DNA of 64,000 nucleotides from Sphingosinicella xenopeptidilytica (GCF_042676985.1 NZ_JBHTIK010000004.1:186001-250000), one strand, 5' to 3'; shown: positions 17,985 through 27,475, counted from the first letter of the stretch. Notes: generated by a model from the letters alone, not told the origin. Numbers and translations: made by a program.

Positions 17985-20450
17985 ATGGCACGTCTTGCCC
18001 AGATTCTCGGCGACCTCAAAAGCCGGTTCCGTGCCCTGCCGCGCTGGGCGCGTGTGCTGAGCTATGTCGCGGGCAGTGCTGCGCTGTTCGGCATCCTCGT
18101 CGTATTCGTCGCCTGGCTGGTTTTCGCGCGCGGGCTTCCCGATGCGGCGCAGCTTGCCGAATACGAGCCGCCGCTGCCGAGCCATGTGCGCGCGGCGGAT
18201 GGGACGCCCTTCGCGAGCTTCGCGCGCGAGCGACGCATCTTCCTCGATTACGAGCAGACGCCGAAGCAACTCGTCGGCGCGTTCGTCTCCGCCGAGGACA
18301 AGACCTTCTTCACGCACCCCGGCATCGATCTGCCCGGCATCTTTCAGGCGGCGATCACCAATCTGAAGGCGATGGGTACCGGCAAGAGGCCGGTCGGCGC
18401 CTCCACGATCACGCAGCAGGTGGCGAAGAACCTGCTGCTGACGAATGAGGTGAGCTACGTGCGCAAGGTGAAGGAGATTTTCCTTGCTCGGCGCATCGAG
18501 CAGGCGCTGACCAAGCCCGAGATCATCGAGCTTTACCTCAACCAGATCTTCCTCGGCCGCAGTGCCTACGGCGTGCAGGCCGCATCGTTCGCCTATTTCA
18601 ACAAGCCGGTCGAAGAGCTTTCGCTGGCGCAGACGGCGTTCCTCGCGGTGCTGCCGAAGGCGCCCGCCAACTATAACCCTTCCACCGAGAAGGGCCGCGT
18701 CCGTGCGCTCGCGCGGCGCAACTGGGTGCTCGGGCAGATGGCGGAGAACGGCTATGTGACCGCGGCACAGGCGCGTGCCGCCGCTGCAGAGCCGATCGTC
18801 GTCGTCAACCGCGCCGAAATCCCGCGTGATCGCACCGGTGATTATTTCATCGAGGATATCCGCCGCGAACTCGTGGAGAAGTACGGCGAGGAGGGCGAGC
18901 ACGGCATCTACACGGGCGGGCTGTGGGTTCGCTCCACGATCAACCCGGCGATGCAGCGCGCCGCCGAAATGGCGCTGCGCGATGGCCTCGTGAAATACGA
19001 CCGCCCGCGCGGCTGGCGGGGTGTGACCGACAAGATCGAGCTTGGCGAAGGCTGGGCGCAGCGGCTGCGCGCCGTGAACCTGCCGGTCGGTTACGACGAC
19101 TGGCGCGCGGCGGTGGTGCTCGACAAGGCGGGCGGGGTGATCTCGCTCGGCTTCGAAGACGGCACGAACGGCCGCATGTCCGCACAGAACGCTTCGATCC
19201 CCGTGCGCGGGGTCGGCGTGCCGGCGTTCCAGCGGCTCGCAGCCGGAGACGTCATCCCCGTGAAGCGCGTGGCGGGCGACGACTATACGCTGCGCCAGAT
19301 CCCGGACATCGGCGGCGGCATGGTGGTGATGGAAGTCTCCACGGGCCGCGTGCTCGCGATGGTCGGCGGCTTCGACGCACGCCGCTCGCAATACAACCGC
19401 GCGACGCAGGCGATGCGGCAGCCGGGATCGGCGATCAAGCCGTTCGTCTATGCCGCCGCGCTAGACAACGGCTACACGCCCGCGTCTGTGGTCGTGGATG
19501 CGCCTTACTGCGTGTTCCAGACGCGCTCGCTCGGCACCAAGTGCTTCCGCAACTTCTCGGGCGGCTATGCGGGCCCGCAGACGATGCGTTGGGGCCTCGA
19601 GCAATCGCGCAACCTGATGACCGTGCGCCTCGCCTACAACACGGGCATGGACAAGGTCGTCGAGACGATCGACCAGATGGGGATCGCCAAGCTTTCGCCG
19701 GTGCTTTCCATGTCGCTCGGCGCGGGCGAGACGACGGTGATGAAGCTGACGAACGCCTATGCGATGCTCGCGAACGGCGGCAAGCGGCAGTCGCCCGTGC
19801 TTTACGATCTGATCCAGGACCGGCGCGGCCGCACGATCTATCGTGCCGATGCGCGCGACTGCGCGGGCTGCAGCGCGCCAGACTGGGATGGCGACGCGAT
19901 GCCGCGCCCTGCTGACGCCCGCCCGCAGGCGATGGACGCGAAGACCGCCTATCAGGTCGTGCACATGCTGGAAGGCGTCGTGCAGCGCGGCACCGCCGTG
20001 GTGCTGCGCGACCTCAATCGGCCGATGTTCGGCAAGACCGGCACAACCAACGGGCCCACCAACGTGTGGTTCGTGGGCGGCACGGCGGATGTCGTGGCGG
20101 GGCTCTACCTCGGCTTCGACGAGCCGAAGAACATGGGCGGTTATGCGCAGGGCGGCACGCTCGCGGCGCCCGTGTTCAAGCAGTTCGCCATCGCGGCGCT
20201 GAAAGATATGCCGAAGCGGCCTTTCGAGATATCGCCCGGCGTGCGCATGGTGCGGATCGATCGGCGTTCGGGCAAGCGCGTCTACGGCGGCTGGCAAGTC
20301 GATACCGATCCGCGCGCCGCGGTGATCTGGGAGGCGTTCAAGCCCGAAAGCGAACCGCGCCGCGTTGCGGCCGCCTACGATCCTTTCGCCAAGGCCGAAG
20401 TCGTGCGCTCGGACAGCGAATTCTTGCAATCCACCGGCGGCATTTACTAG
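17985..20450 (+). CDS. mrcA: Penicillin-binding protein 1A (bifunctional glycosyltransferase/transpeptidase)
   Basis: A class A PBP that polymerises and cross-links peptidoglycan at the inner membrane. The 821-residue protein has one membrane helix (about 25-48), a GT51 domain with the catalytic Glu motif EDKTFFTHPGIDL and ASTITQQVAKNLLL, an OB-like insert (about 335-430), and a transpeptidase domain with GSAIKPF (nucleophile Ser), SRNLM and KTGTTN. Length and motifs are complete. It diverges from the ATP-grasp gene; prfB follows 33 nt downstream. Confidence 0.96.
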   Translation: MARLAQILGDLKSRFRALPRWARVLSYVAGSAALFGILVVFVAWLVFARGLPDAAQLAEYEPPLPSHVRAADGTPFASFARERRIFLDYEQTPKQLVGAFVSAEDKTFFTHPGIDLPGIFQAAITNLKAMGTGKRPVGASTITQQVAKNLLLTNEVSYVRKVKEIFLARRIEQALTKPEIIELYLNQIFLGRSAYGVQAASFAYFNKPVEELSLAQTAFLAVLPKAPANYNPSTEKGRVRALARRNWVLGQMAENGYVTAAQARAAAAEPIVVVNRAEIPRDRTGDYFIEDIRRELVEKYGEEGEHGIYTGGLWVRSTINPAMQRAAEMALRDGLVKYDRPRGWRGVTDKIELGEGWAQRLRAVNLPVGYDDWRAAVVLDKAGGVISLGFEDGTNGRMSAQNASIPVRGVGVPAFQRLAAGDVIPVKRVAGDDYTLRQIPDIGGGMVVMEVSTGRVLAMVGGFDARRSQYNRATQAMRQPGSAIKPFVYAAALDNGYTPASVVVDAPYCVFQTRSLGTKCFRNFSGGYAGPQTMRWGLEQSRNLMTVRLAYNTGMDKVVETIDQMGIAKLSPVLSMSLGAGETTVMKLTNAYAMLANGGKRQSPVLYDLIQDRRGRTIYRADARDCAGCSAPDWDGDAMPRPADARPQAMDAKTAYQVVHMLEGVVQRGTAVVLRDLNRPMFGKTGTTNGPTNVWFVGGTADVVAGLYLGFDEPKNMGGYAQGGTLAAPVFKQFAIAALKDMPKRPFEISPGVRMVRIDRRSGKRVYGGWQVDTDPRAAVIWEAFKPESEPRRVAAAYDPFAKAEVVRSDSEFLQSTGGIY

Positions 20451-20483
20451 AAGCCGCAGCTTCCATCACGAAGGACGAGTACC

Positions 20484-21612
20484 ATGCGCGCTGAAGCGCT
20501 CAATCATGTCGACCGGATCAAGCAGGCGCTCGCCCTGCTGAGGAGGTTTCTTTGACTGGGATGTCGCCCTTAAACGCCTTGATGAGCTGAACGCCGAGGC
20601 CGAGAATCCCGAACTCTGGAACGACCCCAAGGCTGCGCAGAAGCTGATGCTGGAGCGCCGCCGCCTCGATGAGGCGATCCAGGCGACGCGGAGCATCCAG
20701 ACCGAACTCGACGATACCGTCGAGCTCATCGAGATGGCCGAGGCCGAAGGCGACGAAGACCTCGTGAACGATGGCGTCGCCGCGCTTGAGACGCTCGCGA
20801 ACCGTGCTGACAAGGACAAGGTCGCCGCGCTGCTTTCGGGCGAGGCGGACGCGAACGACACCTATATCGAGATCAACGCCGGCGCGGGCGGCACGGAAAG
20901 CCAGGACTGGGCCTCGATGCTGCAGCGCATGTACCAGCGCTGGGCGGAACGGCGCGGCAACAAGGTGGAACTGGTCGACTATCACGGCGGCGAGCAGGCG
21001 GGCATCAAGTCCGCGACGCTGATGGTGAAGGGCGAGAACGCCTACGGCTACGCCAAGACCGAAAGCGGCGTGCACCGGCTGGTGCGCATCAGCCCCTACG
21101 ACAGCGCGGCACGGCGGCACACGAGCTTCGCGAGCGTGTGGGTCTATCCGGTGGTGGATGACGACATCGCCATCGAGATCAACGAAAGCGATCTCAAGAT
21201 CGATACGTACCGTGCCTCGGGCGCGGGCGGGCAGCACGTGAACACGACGGACAGCGCCGTGCGCATCACGCACGTGCCCACGGGCATCATCGTCGCCTGC
21301 CAGAACCAGCGCAGCCAGCACAAGAACCGTGCCGAGGCGATGAAGCAGCTGAAGGCGCGCCTCTACGAAGCCGAGCTGCAGAAGCGCGAGGCCGAGGCGA
21401 ACGCGGTGAACGCGACCAAGACCGATATCGGCTGGGGCCACCAGATCCGGAGCTACGTGCTGCAGCCCTATCAGCAGGTGAAGGACCTGCGCACGGGCAT
21501 CGTCAACACCAGCCCCGATGATGTGCTGGACGGCGATCTCGATGACTTCATGGCGGCGGCGCTGGCGCAGCGCGTGACGGGCGAGAAAGTGGTCGTTTCA
21601 GACGACGACTAG
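20484..21612 (+). CDS. prfB: Peptide chain release factor 2, with programmed +1 frameshift
   Basis: RF2 terminates translation at UGA and UAA. The gene is in two frames. Frame one runs from the ATG at 20484 through 23 codons to an in-frame TGA at 20553-20555. A +1 slip on CTT gives GAC-TGG-GAT and continues to the TAG at 21612, for a total of about 375 residues. The product has GGQ (GAGGQHVNTTDSAVR) and the UGA-reading loop as SPY (VRISPYDSAARRHTSF) instead of the SPF of E. coli, a variant I recall from alphaproteobacteria. It should be annotated as one joined CDS; gene callers that need one frame will truncate the N-terminus. Confidence 0.97.
20541..20555 (+). promoter_or_regulatory. prfB programmed frameshift site
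   Basis: An internal Shine-Dalgarno-like AGGAGG (20541-20546) lies 3 nt before the slippery codon CTT (20550-20552), followed by the stop TGA and then C. This is the classic autoregulatory signal: when RF2 is scarce, the ribosome pauses at the poorly terminating UGA-C and slips forward one base, making more RF2. Confidence 0.95.
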
Positions 21613-22790
21613 CCGAGATACCTGTCGAGGCCTGCGGTCATGTCGGCGATCAGGTCGTCTGCGTCTTCGAGGCCGCAGTGGATGCGGAGCATCGGGCCGT
21701 CCGTCTGCCAGCGTGTCGCGGTGCGGAGCGGGTTCACCGGCAGCACTAGGCTTTCGTAGCCGCCGAACGAGAAGCCCATGCCGAAGTGGCGGAGGCCGTC
21801 CACACAGGCGGCGAGCGCCTTGCGGTCGCCGGGTTTCAGCGCGATGGCGAACAGGCTGGCGTAGCCGCTGAAATCGCGTTTCCAGAGCGCGTGGCCGGGA
21901 TCGCCGGGCAGGCCGGGGCAGATCACGCGCTCGACGGCGGGGTGGTTGCTGAGCGCTTCGGCAAGCGCGAGCGCGGTCTTGCCGTGGCGCTCCATGCGGA
22001 TGGCTAGCGTGCGCAGGCCGCGCAGCGCGAGCGCGCAGTCGTCCGGCGCGGCGGTCTGGCCGAGCCGGAGCGCGGTGTTCCGGAAATTCTGCCATGCACC
22101 CGGTGCGGCCGTCACCGAGCCCATCAGTGCATCGCTGTGGCCGACCACGTATTTGGTGAGCGACTGCACCGAGAGATCAACGCCGTGGCTGATCGCCGGG
22201 AAGAGCAGGGGGGTCGCCCACGTGTTGTCGAGGATGGAGACGAGGCCGCGTTCGCGCGCGAGTGCCGCGATGGCGGGTACGTCCTGCACCTCGAAGGTCA
22301 GCGAACCGGGGCTTTCCATGTAGATCGCCTGCGTGTTCGCGCGGATCAGCGGCGCGAGGCCGTCGCTGTCCGTGGGGTCGTAGTATTCGGTCTCGACGCC
22401 GATCCGCGCCATCACCGATTTCGCCATCACGCGCGTCGGTTCGTAGACGTTGTCGGCCATCAGGAGGTGACCGCCCGAAGACGTTGCCGCCATCAGCGCT
22501 GCGGCGATCGCGGCGACGCCCGACGGGAACAGATGGGTGCCCGCCGCGCCCGGCTCCATTTCGGTCAGCGCCTCGGCAAGCGCCCACTGTGTCGGCGTGC
22601 CGCGGCGTCCGTAATAGAGCCCGGCGTCGGGGTTGCGCGAGGCGGCCTCATAGGCGTCCAGCGTCTCGAAGAGGCACGTTGAGGCACGGTAGACCGGCGG
22701 GTTGACGACGCCGTGCGTCCATTCCGGGCGGCGCCCGGCGTGAACGAGTTTGGTGGCAGGCGCGTCGCCGCCGGACTTGTCCCCGCTCAC
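21609..22790 (-). CDS. metC: Cys/Met metabolism PLP-dependent enzyme (cystathionine beta-lyase-like)
   Basis: A fold-type I PLP enzyme of the trans-sulfuration family, 393 residues. It shows the family's N-terminal TKLVHAGR and NPPVYRAST segments, a phosphate-binding SGVAAIAAAL region, and the PLP lysine in SLTKYVVGHSD. The HSDALMG sequence after the lysine and the beta-lyase-like N-terminus favour cystathionine beta-lyase over gamma-synthase, but the reaction is not certain. I chose the GTG at 22790 because it makes a GTGA overlap with the upstream sulfurtransferase gene; the ATG starts further upstream lie deep in that gene. It ends in a 4-nt palindromic overlap with prfB. Confidence 0.85.
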   Translation of the reverse strand: MSGDKSGGDAPATKLVHAGRRPEWTHGVVNPPVYRASTCLFETLDAYEAASRNPDAGLYYGRRGTPTQWALAEALTEMEPGAAGTHLFPSGVAAIAAALMAATSSGGHLLMADNVYEPTRVMAKSVMARIGVETEYYDPTDSDGLAPLIRANTQAIYMESPGSLTFEVQDVPAIAALARERGLVSILDNTWATPLLFPAISHGVDLSVQSLTKYVVGHSDALMGSVTAAPGAWQNFRNTALRLGQTAAPDDCALALRGLRTLAIRMERHGKTALALAEALSNHPAVERVICPGLPGDPGHALWKRDFSGYASLFAIALKPGDRKALAACVDGLRHFGMGFSFGGYESLVLPVNPLRTATRWQTDGPMLRIHCGLEDADDLIADMTAGLDRYLG

Positions 22791-23623
22791 GCCGCTCCGG
22801 TCACGACGGGCGTGTCCGCCTCGCCGCCCCATTCGGACCACGAACCGTCATAAAGCGCGGTTTTCTTCGCGCCGAGCAGGTGCAGCCCGAACGACAGTGC
22901 GGCGGCGGTGACGCCCGAGCCGCACGTGGTGACGACGGGCTGATCCGGATCGACGCCGACTTCGCGGAACGCGGCGCGCAGCGCCTCGCCCTGCTTGTAG
23001 GTGCCGTCCTCGTTGTAGAGTTCGGTGTAGGGCAGGTTGAACGAGCCCGGGATGTGGCCGGGGCGCACGCCCGGGCGGGTTTCCGGCTCGTCGCCGCGGA
23101 AGCGCGCGGCGCCGCGCGCGTCGACGACCTGCTCGGCCTTCGTCTTCAGGTTTTCCTTCATCTGCGCGAGATCGCGGACCTGCGCCTTGTCCTTCCAGAC
23201 GGTGAAGTGGCGGTGGCGGACGACGGGCTTGCCCGATTCCATCGCGCGGCCTTCGGCTTTCCACTTCTGGAGGCCGCCGTCGAGGATCGCGACTTCATGC
23301 GCGCCGAACAGATTGAGCAGCCACCACGCGCGCGCCGAGGAGCGGAGCGGCGAGTTGTCGTAAACGACGATGCGGCTACCGTCGCCAAGCCCGATCGCCT
23401 GCATACGGCTGGCGAACTTCTCTGCGCTCGGCACCATGTTCGGCAGGCTTGAGCTGGTGTCGGCAAGCTCGCCGAGATCCATGAACACGGCGCCCGGAAT
23501 ATGCCCGGCCTCGAATTCGGCGCGGGCATCGCGCGCGTCAAGGAAGTAGGAGGCATCGACGATGCGCAGGTCGTTCGCGCCCAGCTCTTTCGCGAGCCAT
23601 TCCGTCGTTACCAGCGAATCCAT
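22787..23623 (-). CDS. sseA: 3-mercaptopyruvate sulfurtransferase
   Basis: 278 residues made of two rhodanese domains. The catalytic loop of the second is CGSGVTAAAL; the CG(S/T)GVT form is characteristic of mercaptopyruvate sulfurtransferases, whereas thiosulfate enzymes have a different, more basic loop. The start at 23623 (MDSLVTTEWLAKEL) follows AAGGAGC. It is coupled by a GTGA overlap to the PLP lyase gene, which suggests a joint role in cysteine or sulfur turnover. Confidence 0.92.
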   Translation of the reverse strand: MDSLVTTEWLAKELGANDLRIVDASYFLDARDARAEFEAGHIPGAVFMDLGELADTSSSLPNMVPSAEKFASRMQAIGLGDGSRIVVYDNSPLRSSARAWWLLNLFGAHEVAILDGGLQKWKAEGRAMESGKPVVRHRHFTVWKDKAQVRDLAQMKENLKTKAEQVVDARGAARFRGDEPETRPGVRPGHIPGSFNLPYTELYNEDGTYKQGEALRAAFREVGVDPDQPVVTTCGSGVTAAALSFGLHLLGAKKTALYDGSWSEWGGEADTPVVTGAA

Positions 23624-23717
23624 GCGTTGCTCCTTGAACCTGTGTCTCAATCGTCTTCCTGAATAGTCGGACGCCCCGATATTGCCAATGGAGTATGGGG
23701 GCTCTAACGCGAAACCT

Positions 23718-24164
23718 ATGGAAACGACGCATCTCGGCAAGGTGAGCGCGCTTCCGGCGTCTCCGGAGGCCGCGAAGCTCGACTACGTGCCCAATCCGCG
23801 GCCCCAGAGCCGCTATCTCGTGCGCTTCGCGGCGCCGGAATTCACATCGCTGTGTCCGGTGACGGGCCAGCCCGATTTCGCGCATCTCGTGATCGACTAC
23901 GTGCCCGCCGCGCGCATCGTGGAATCGAAGTCGCTGAAGCTGTTCCTTGGGAGTTTCCGCAACCACGCGGCGTTCCACGAGGATTGCACCGTCGGTATCG
24001 GCGAGCGGCTGTTTCGCGAGATGGCGCCGCACTGGCTCAGGATCGGCGGCTACTGGTATCCGCGCGGCGGCATTCCCATCGATGTGTTCTGGCAGTCCGG
24101 CGCGCCGCCTGCGGACGTGTGGGTGCCGGATCAGGGCGTCGCGCCGTACCGGGGTCGGGGCTAG
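23718..24164 (+). CDS. queF: NADPH-dependent 7-cyano-7-deazaguanine reductase (QueF)
   Basis: Reduces preQ0 to preQ1 in queuosine biosynthesis. The 148-residue protein belongs to the short (YkvM-type, unimodular) class: substrate-thioimide Cys in FTSLCPVTGQPDF, the QueF signature ESKSLKLFLGSFRNH and the Glu/His of FHEDC. The N-terminus METTHLGKVSALPASP fits short QueF proteins. An ATG at 23688 and a TTG at 23682 are in frame and possible, and no start has a strong Shine-Dalgarno sequence. It converges with queE by a 4-nt overlap. Confidence 0.93.
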   Translation: METTHLGKVSALPASPEAAKLDYVPNPRPQSRYLVRFAAPEFTSLCPVTGQPDFAHLVIDYVPAARIVESKSLKLFLGSFRNHAAFHEDCTVGIGERLFREMAPHWLRIGGYWYPRGGIPIDVFWQSGAPPADVWVPDQGVAPYRGRG

Positions 24165-24793
24165 GGAATCCCGATCAGCTTGTGCGTCTGGAGCGACAGG
24201 CGCCACTTCGGATGGGTGAGGCAATATTCCGTCGCGGCGGCAATGTTTTCCGCCTGCGCGGGGCCGTCCATGGGTTGCAGGAAGAAATTCCGGAATTCGA
24301 GCGCATCGAACATCTCCGGGCTGTTGTTCGGCTGCGGGTAGACGAGCTTCAGTTCGTCGCCTGATGTCTGCACCAGTTCGGCGTCCGCCTTGGGGCTGAC
24401 GCAGATCCAGTCGATTCCGACGGGTGCCGGGAGCGTGCCGTTGGTTTCGATGGCGATCGAGAAGCCCCGCGTGTGCAAGGCGTCGATCAGCGCGCTATCG
24501 AGTTGCAGCAGTGGCTCGCCGCCGGTGCAGACCACGAGGCGGTGGTCGCTGGTCTCGCCCCACGCTGCAGCGACGGCATCGGCGAGTGCTTCAGCGTCCC
24601 GGAACTTGCCGCCGCCGGGGCCGTCGGTGCCGATGAAATCCGTGTCGCAGAAGGTGCAGACGGCTTTCTCCCGGTCCCGTTCGAGGCCCGACCAGAGGTT
24701 GCAACCCGCAAAGCGCAGGAACACGGCGCGGCGGCCCGTCTGGGCGCCTTCGCCCTGCAGGGTGAGGAAGAGCTCTTTGACGGCGTAGGTCAC
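24161..24793 (-). CDS. queE: 7-carboxy-7-deazaguanine synthase (radical SAM, QueE)
   Basis: Converts 6-carboxytetrahydropterin to 7-carboxy-7-deazaguanine. The 210-residue protein begins with YAVKELFLTLQGEG. Its iron-sulfur motif is Cys-X14-Cys-X2-Cys (CNLW to CTFC) in place of the usual radical SAM CX3CX2C; this spacing is the known variant of Burkholderia multivorans QueE. The SAM-binding TGGEPLLQ is present. The GTG start at 24793 overlaps the queC stop as GTGA; earlier ATGs would lie inside queC. Confidence 0.94.
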   Translation of the reverse strand: MTYAVKELFLTLQGEGAQTGRRAVFLRFAGCNLWSGLERDREKAVCTFCDTDFIGTDGPGGGKFRDAEALADAVAAAWGETSDHRLVVCTGGEPLLQLDSALIDALHTRGFSIAIETNGTLPAPVGIDWICVSPKADAELVQTSGDELKLVYPQPNNSPEMFDALEFRNFFLQPMDGPAQAENIAAATEYCLTHPKWRLSLQTHKLIGIP

Positions 24794-25491
24794 GGTGCGG
24801 CGTAGGCGGTGGGGTCGGGGAGGCCCGCCTCCTCGAAACCCTTGTGGCGGAGGCGGCAGGCGTCGCAGCGGCCGCAGTGGAGCGGCGTGCCGTCCGCTGC
24901 CGTAGCGGGATCGTAGCACGTCCACGTCCCGGCGATATCGACGCCGAGCCGCGCCGCTTCACACGCGATCCCGGCCTTGTCGAGATCGATGAGCGGCGTG
25001 TGCACCTTGAAGCGCTCGCCCTCGCTGCCCGCCTTGGTGGCGGTTGCGGCAAGCGCCTCGAACGCCGCGATGAAGGCGGGGCGGCAATCAGGATAGCCCG
25101 AATAATCGAGCGCATTGACGCCAATGAAGATATCCCGCGCACCGATAGCTTCCGCCCACGCGAGCGCGACCGACAGGAACACGGTGTTGCGCGCGGGTAC
25201 ATAGGTGGGCGGGATCACGCCGCTGTCGACTGCGCCGTCGCCCTTCGGCACGGCGATCTGGTCCGTAAGCGCCGATCCGCCGAACGCCCGGAGGTCGAGC
25301 GGAAGCACGATGTGCCGCACCGCATAGATCGCCGCCGCCCGCCGCGCCGCCTCCAATTCCACCCGGTGGCGCTGGTTGTAGTCGACGGTGAGCGCGTGCA
25401 CGGCATACCCGCCCGCGCGCGCGATGGCGGCGCACGTAACGGAGTCGAGTCCTCCCGAGAGGAGAACCACTGCCGGTTGCGAAGTCGTCAT
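24790..25491 (-). CDS. queC: 7-cyano-7-deazaguanine synthase (QueC)
   Basis: An ATP-dependent enzyme that turns the carboxylate of CDG into the nitrile of preQ0. The 233-residue protein has the PP-loop SGGLDS near the N-terminus, VPARNTVFLS, and a C-terminal zinc site CX8CX2C (CYD..., then CGRCDAC). It starts with the ATG at 25491 (MTTSQPAVVLLSGG), is followed by queE with a GTGA overlap, and has queF nearby on the other strand. queD and tgt are not in this window. Confidence 0.95.
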   Translation of the reverse strand: MTTSQPAVVLLSGGLDSVTCAAIARAGGYAVHALTVDYNQRHRVELEAARRAAAIYAVRHIVLPLDLRAFGGSALTDQIAVPKGDGAVDSGVIPPTYVPARNTVFLSVALAWAEAIGARDIFIGVNALDYSGYPDCRPAFIAAFEALAATATKAGSEGERFKVHTPLIDLDKAGIACEAARLGVDIAGTWTCYDPATAADGTPLHCGRCDACRLRHKGFEEAGLPDPTAYAAP

Positions 25492-25540
25492 GGTGGCGCG
25501 ATAGTCGTTTCGCCCGGTACGGGCAAGTTTCGGGGGGTAG

Positions 25541-27475
25541 ATGAGCAGACACATTTTCGCGGCGGCTGCCGTTATCTGTGCGACGGCCGCTCCTGTCGAA
25601 GCGCAGACCTTGCAGCAGCGCTACGATGCTGCCGAAGCGGCCCTTGCGGCCGGGGAATATGAAAAGGCCTCCACGCTTTTTGCTGATGTCTTGGCGCGAA
25701 TGGGCAAGACGCAGCGCGGAACTCCTGCGGAGGCGGACCTGCGCCAGCGTCTTGGGGAGATGGACATTGCACTGGGCCGGCTGGAGCGCGGTCTCGCAAC
25801 GCTGGCGCCCGTCATCGCTATTTATGAAAAGGCCAAGGCGACATCTGCGCTTGTGGATGCACATGGCCTCATCGGCCGGGCGCACGAAAAGCTGGGCGAG
25901 ATGCGTCAGGCCGCGGAGAGCTATCAGGCCGCGTTCGATCTCAATACGGATCCCGCGAAAATTCAGACACTTTCGATTCCGTTGGCGCGCGCTTTGGTTT
26001 TCACTGATGCGGCGCGTGCGCGCCGCATGGCTGATGCGATGCTCAAGGATTTCCGCCCGGGCGAAGACAAGAGGCGCAGCGGTGAACTGCTGGGCGAATT
26101 CCAGATGCTGCGTGGCCGCGTCGAACTCAACGCCGGAAACCACAAGGAGGCTCTGGAGTGGTTCAAGACGGCGGCGAAAAGTGCGGGCGGGATCGGAACC
26201 CGCGTTTCGCTTTCCGATATTGCCATCCGTTCTGATCTGGCGCTGGCCAGCTTCCTCACCGGCGATCTCGACAAGGCCTTCTACTACATCGCGATGACGG
26301 GTGCGGGCCGCATGGGCGGCAAGGGGCCGCAATTTCCGGATGGAAGTGCCTTGACGCTGCCGGATTGCTCCCCGGCCTTCAACCTTGGGCCGGACGATCT
26401 TGTGGTGCTCGACATCGCGCTCAGCGATGATGGGCGCGTCCTCAGCGCTGCGCCCGTCTATTCGAGCAAGCCGGGTGAAATCGAGGCTGTGTTCGTGAAA
26501 GCCGCGCGCTCGTGGTTGTGGTCCGCCGAAGAAATGCAGAAGACGGAACCGTTCTGGCGCATTTCAACGCGCGTTGCGGTCCGCTGTACCTTCAATACGG
26601 AGCGGCGTTGGATCGGCGATGCGTTCATGCGCGAACTCGTCGGCGAAACAAAAGCGCAAACGGTCTCCTTTGGTCCGCTGGCCGGGAAGGCCGACACCGA
26701 AACGTTGCGGCGCGAACTCGCGCGACTCGAAGCCGCGACCGGATCAGACTCGCCGGCACTGGTTCCAGTGCTGACCCGATTGGCAGAGAAGGATGACGAG
26801 GGCGTCTATGTAGAACGCGCTCGGCAGATCATGGAGGCCAGTGATCTCTCTGCGCGCCGCCGCGCCATTCTGGACGCGTTGATAGCCCGGAATCGCGTGC
26901 AGCGTGGTGGGGAAGCGCTGCAGAGGCAGCCCGATGCCAGCTGGCCTTCGGATGTCGCGGACTGGTTCCGTGTCGAGCAGGCACTGGAACTTGAAAAGCG
27001 CCGCCGGAGCGACCGGGCGGAGTCTCTTTATGCGGAAGTCTTCCGGCGCGGCGATCCTAAGACGGACACACTCGCCCAGTTTGCGGCGCTGCGGCTTGCC
27101 TCGATCGCCTACGACCGCAAGGCGCAGGAACAGGCTTCCGGCTTTCTTGCCGCCACCGGCCTGCGCCCCGATCAATGTGCGCTGCTCGATGCGGCGCCGA
27201 TTGGACGAAACAATTGGGTGACGGCGGACGATTATCCACAGGCTGCAGTAAACTGGGGCGCCGAGGGTTACATCGTCATGGGCTATGACATCGCCGTTGA
27301 CGGCAAGGTGAAAACGCCGCGTGTTGTCTTTGCCTACCCTCCGTTCGTGTTCGAAGACACGATGGAAGCTGTTGTCGGCCGTTGGCGTTTCAAGCCGATC
27401 TACCGGGAAGGCGAACAGATCGGCTGCACGGGAGCCCGCCAGACGTTCCGCTTTTTTATCCCCGGCAAGAGTTGA
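25541..27475 (+). CDS. Secreted TPR protein with TonB-C-like C-terminus, function unknown
   Basis: 644 residues with a signal peptide (to about residue 22, VEAQ). TPR-like helical repeats fill residues 25-230 (for example AEAALAAGEYEKASTLFADV). A middle domain (about 255-340) and the C-terminal 90 residues both have the look of TonB C-terminal/energy-transducer folds (VVGRWRFKPIYREGEQIGCT, then a beta strand at the end). There is no membrane anchor, so it is probably a soluble periplasmic protein. A GGGGGG stretch precedes the ATG. It diverges from queC across 49 bp. Related proteins are often annotated only as hypothetical TPR proteins; I do not assign a role. Confidence 0.6.
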   Translation: MSRHIFAAAAVICATAAPVEAQTLQQRYDAAEAALAAGEYEKASTLFADVLARMGKTQRGTPAEADLRQRLGEMDIALGRLERGLATLAPVIAIYEKAKATSALVDAHGLIGRAHEKLGEMRQAAESYQAAFDLNTDPAKIQTLSIPLARALVFTDAARARRMADAMLKDFRPGEDKRRSGELLGEFQMLRGRVELNAGNHKEALEWFKTAAKSAGGIGTRVSLSDIAIRSDLALASFLTGDLDKAFYYIAMTGAGRMGGKGPQFPDGSALTLPDCSPAFNLGPDDLVVLDIALSDDGRVLSAAPVYSSKPGEIEAVFVKAARSWLWSAEEMQKTEPFWRISTRVAVRCTFNTERRWIGDAFMRELVGETKAQTVSFGPLAGKADTETLRRELARLEAATGSDSPALVPVLTRLAEKDDEGVYVERARQIMEASDLSARRRAILDALIARNRVQRGGEALQRQPDASWPSDVADWFRVEQALELEKRRRSDRAESLYAEVFRRGDPKTDTLAQFAALRLASIAYDRKAQEQASGFLAATGLRPDQCALLDAAPIGRNNWVTADDYPQAAVNWGAEGYIVMGYDIAVDGKVKTPRVVFAYPPFVFEDTMEAVVGRWRFKPIYREGEQIGCTGARQTFRFFIPGKS

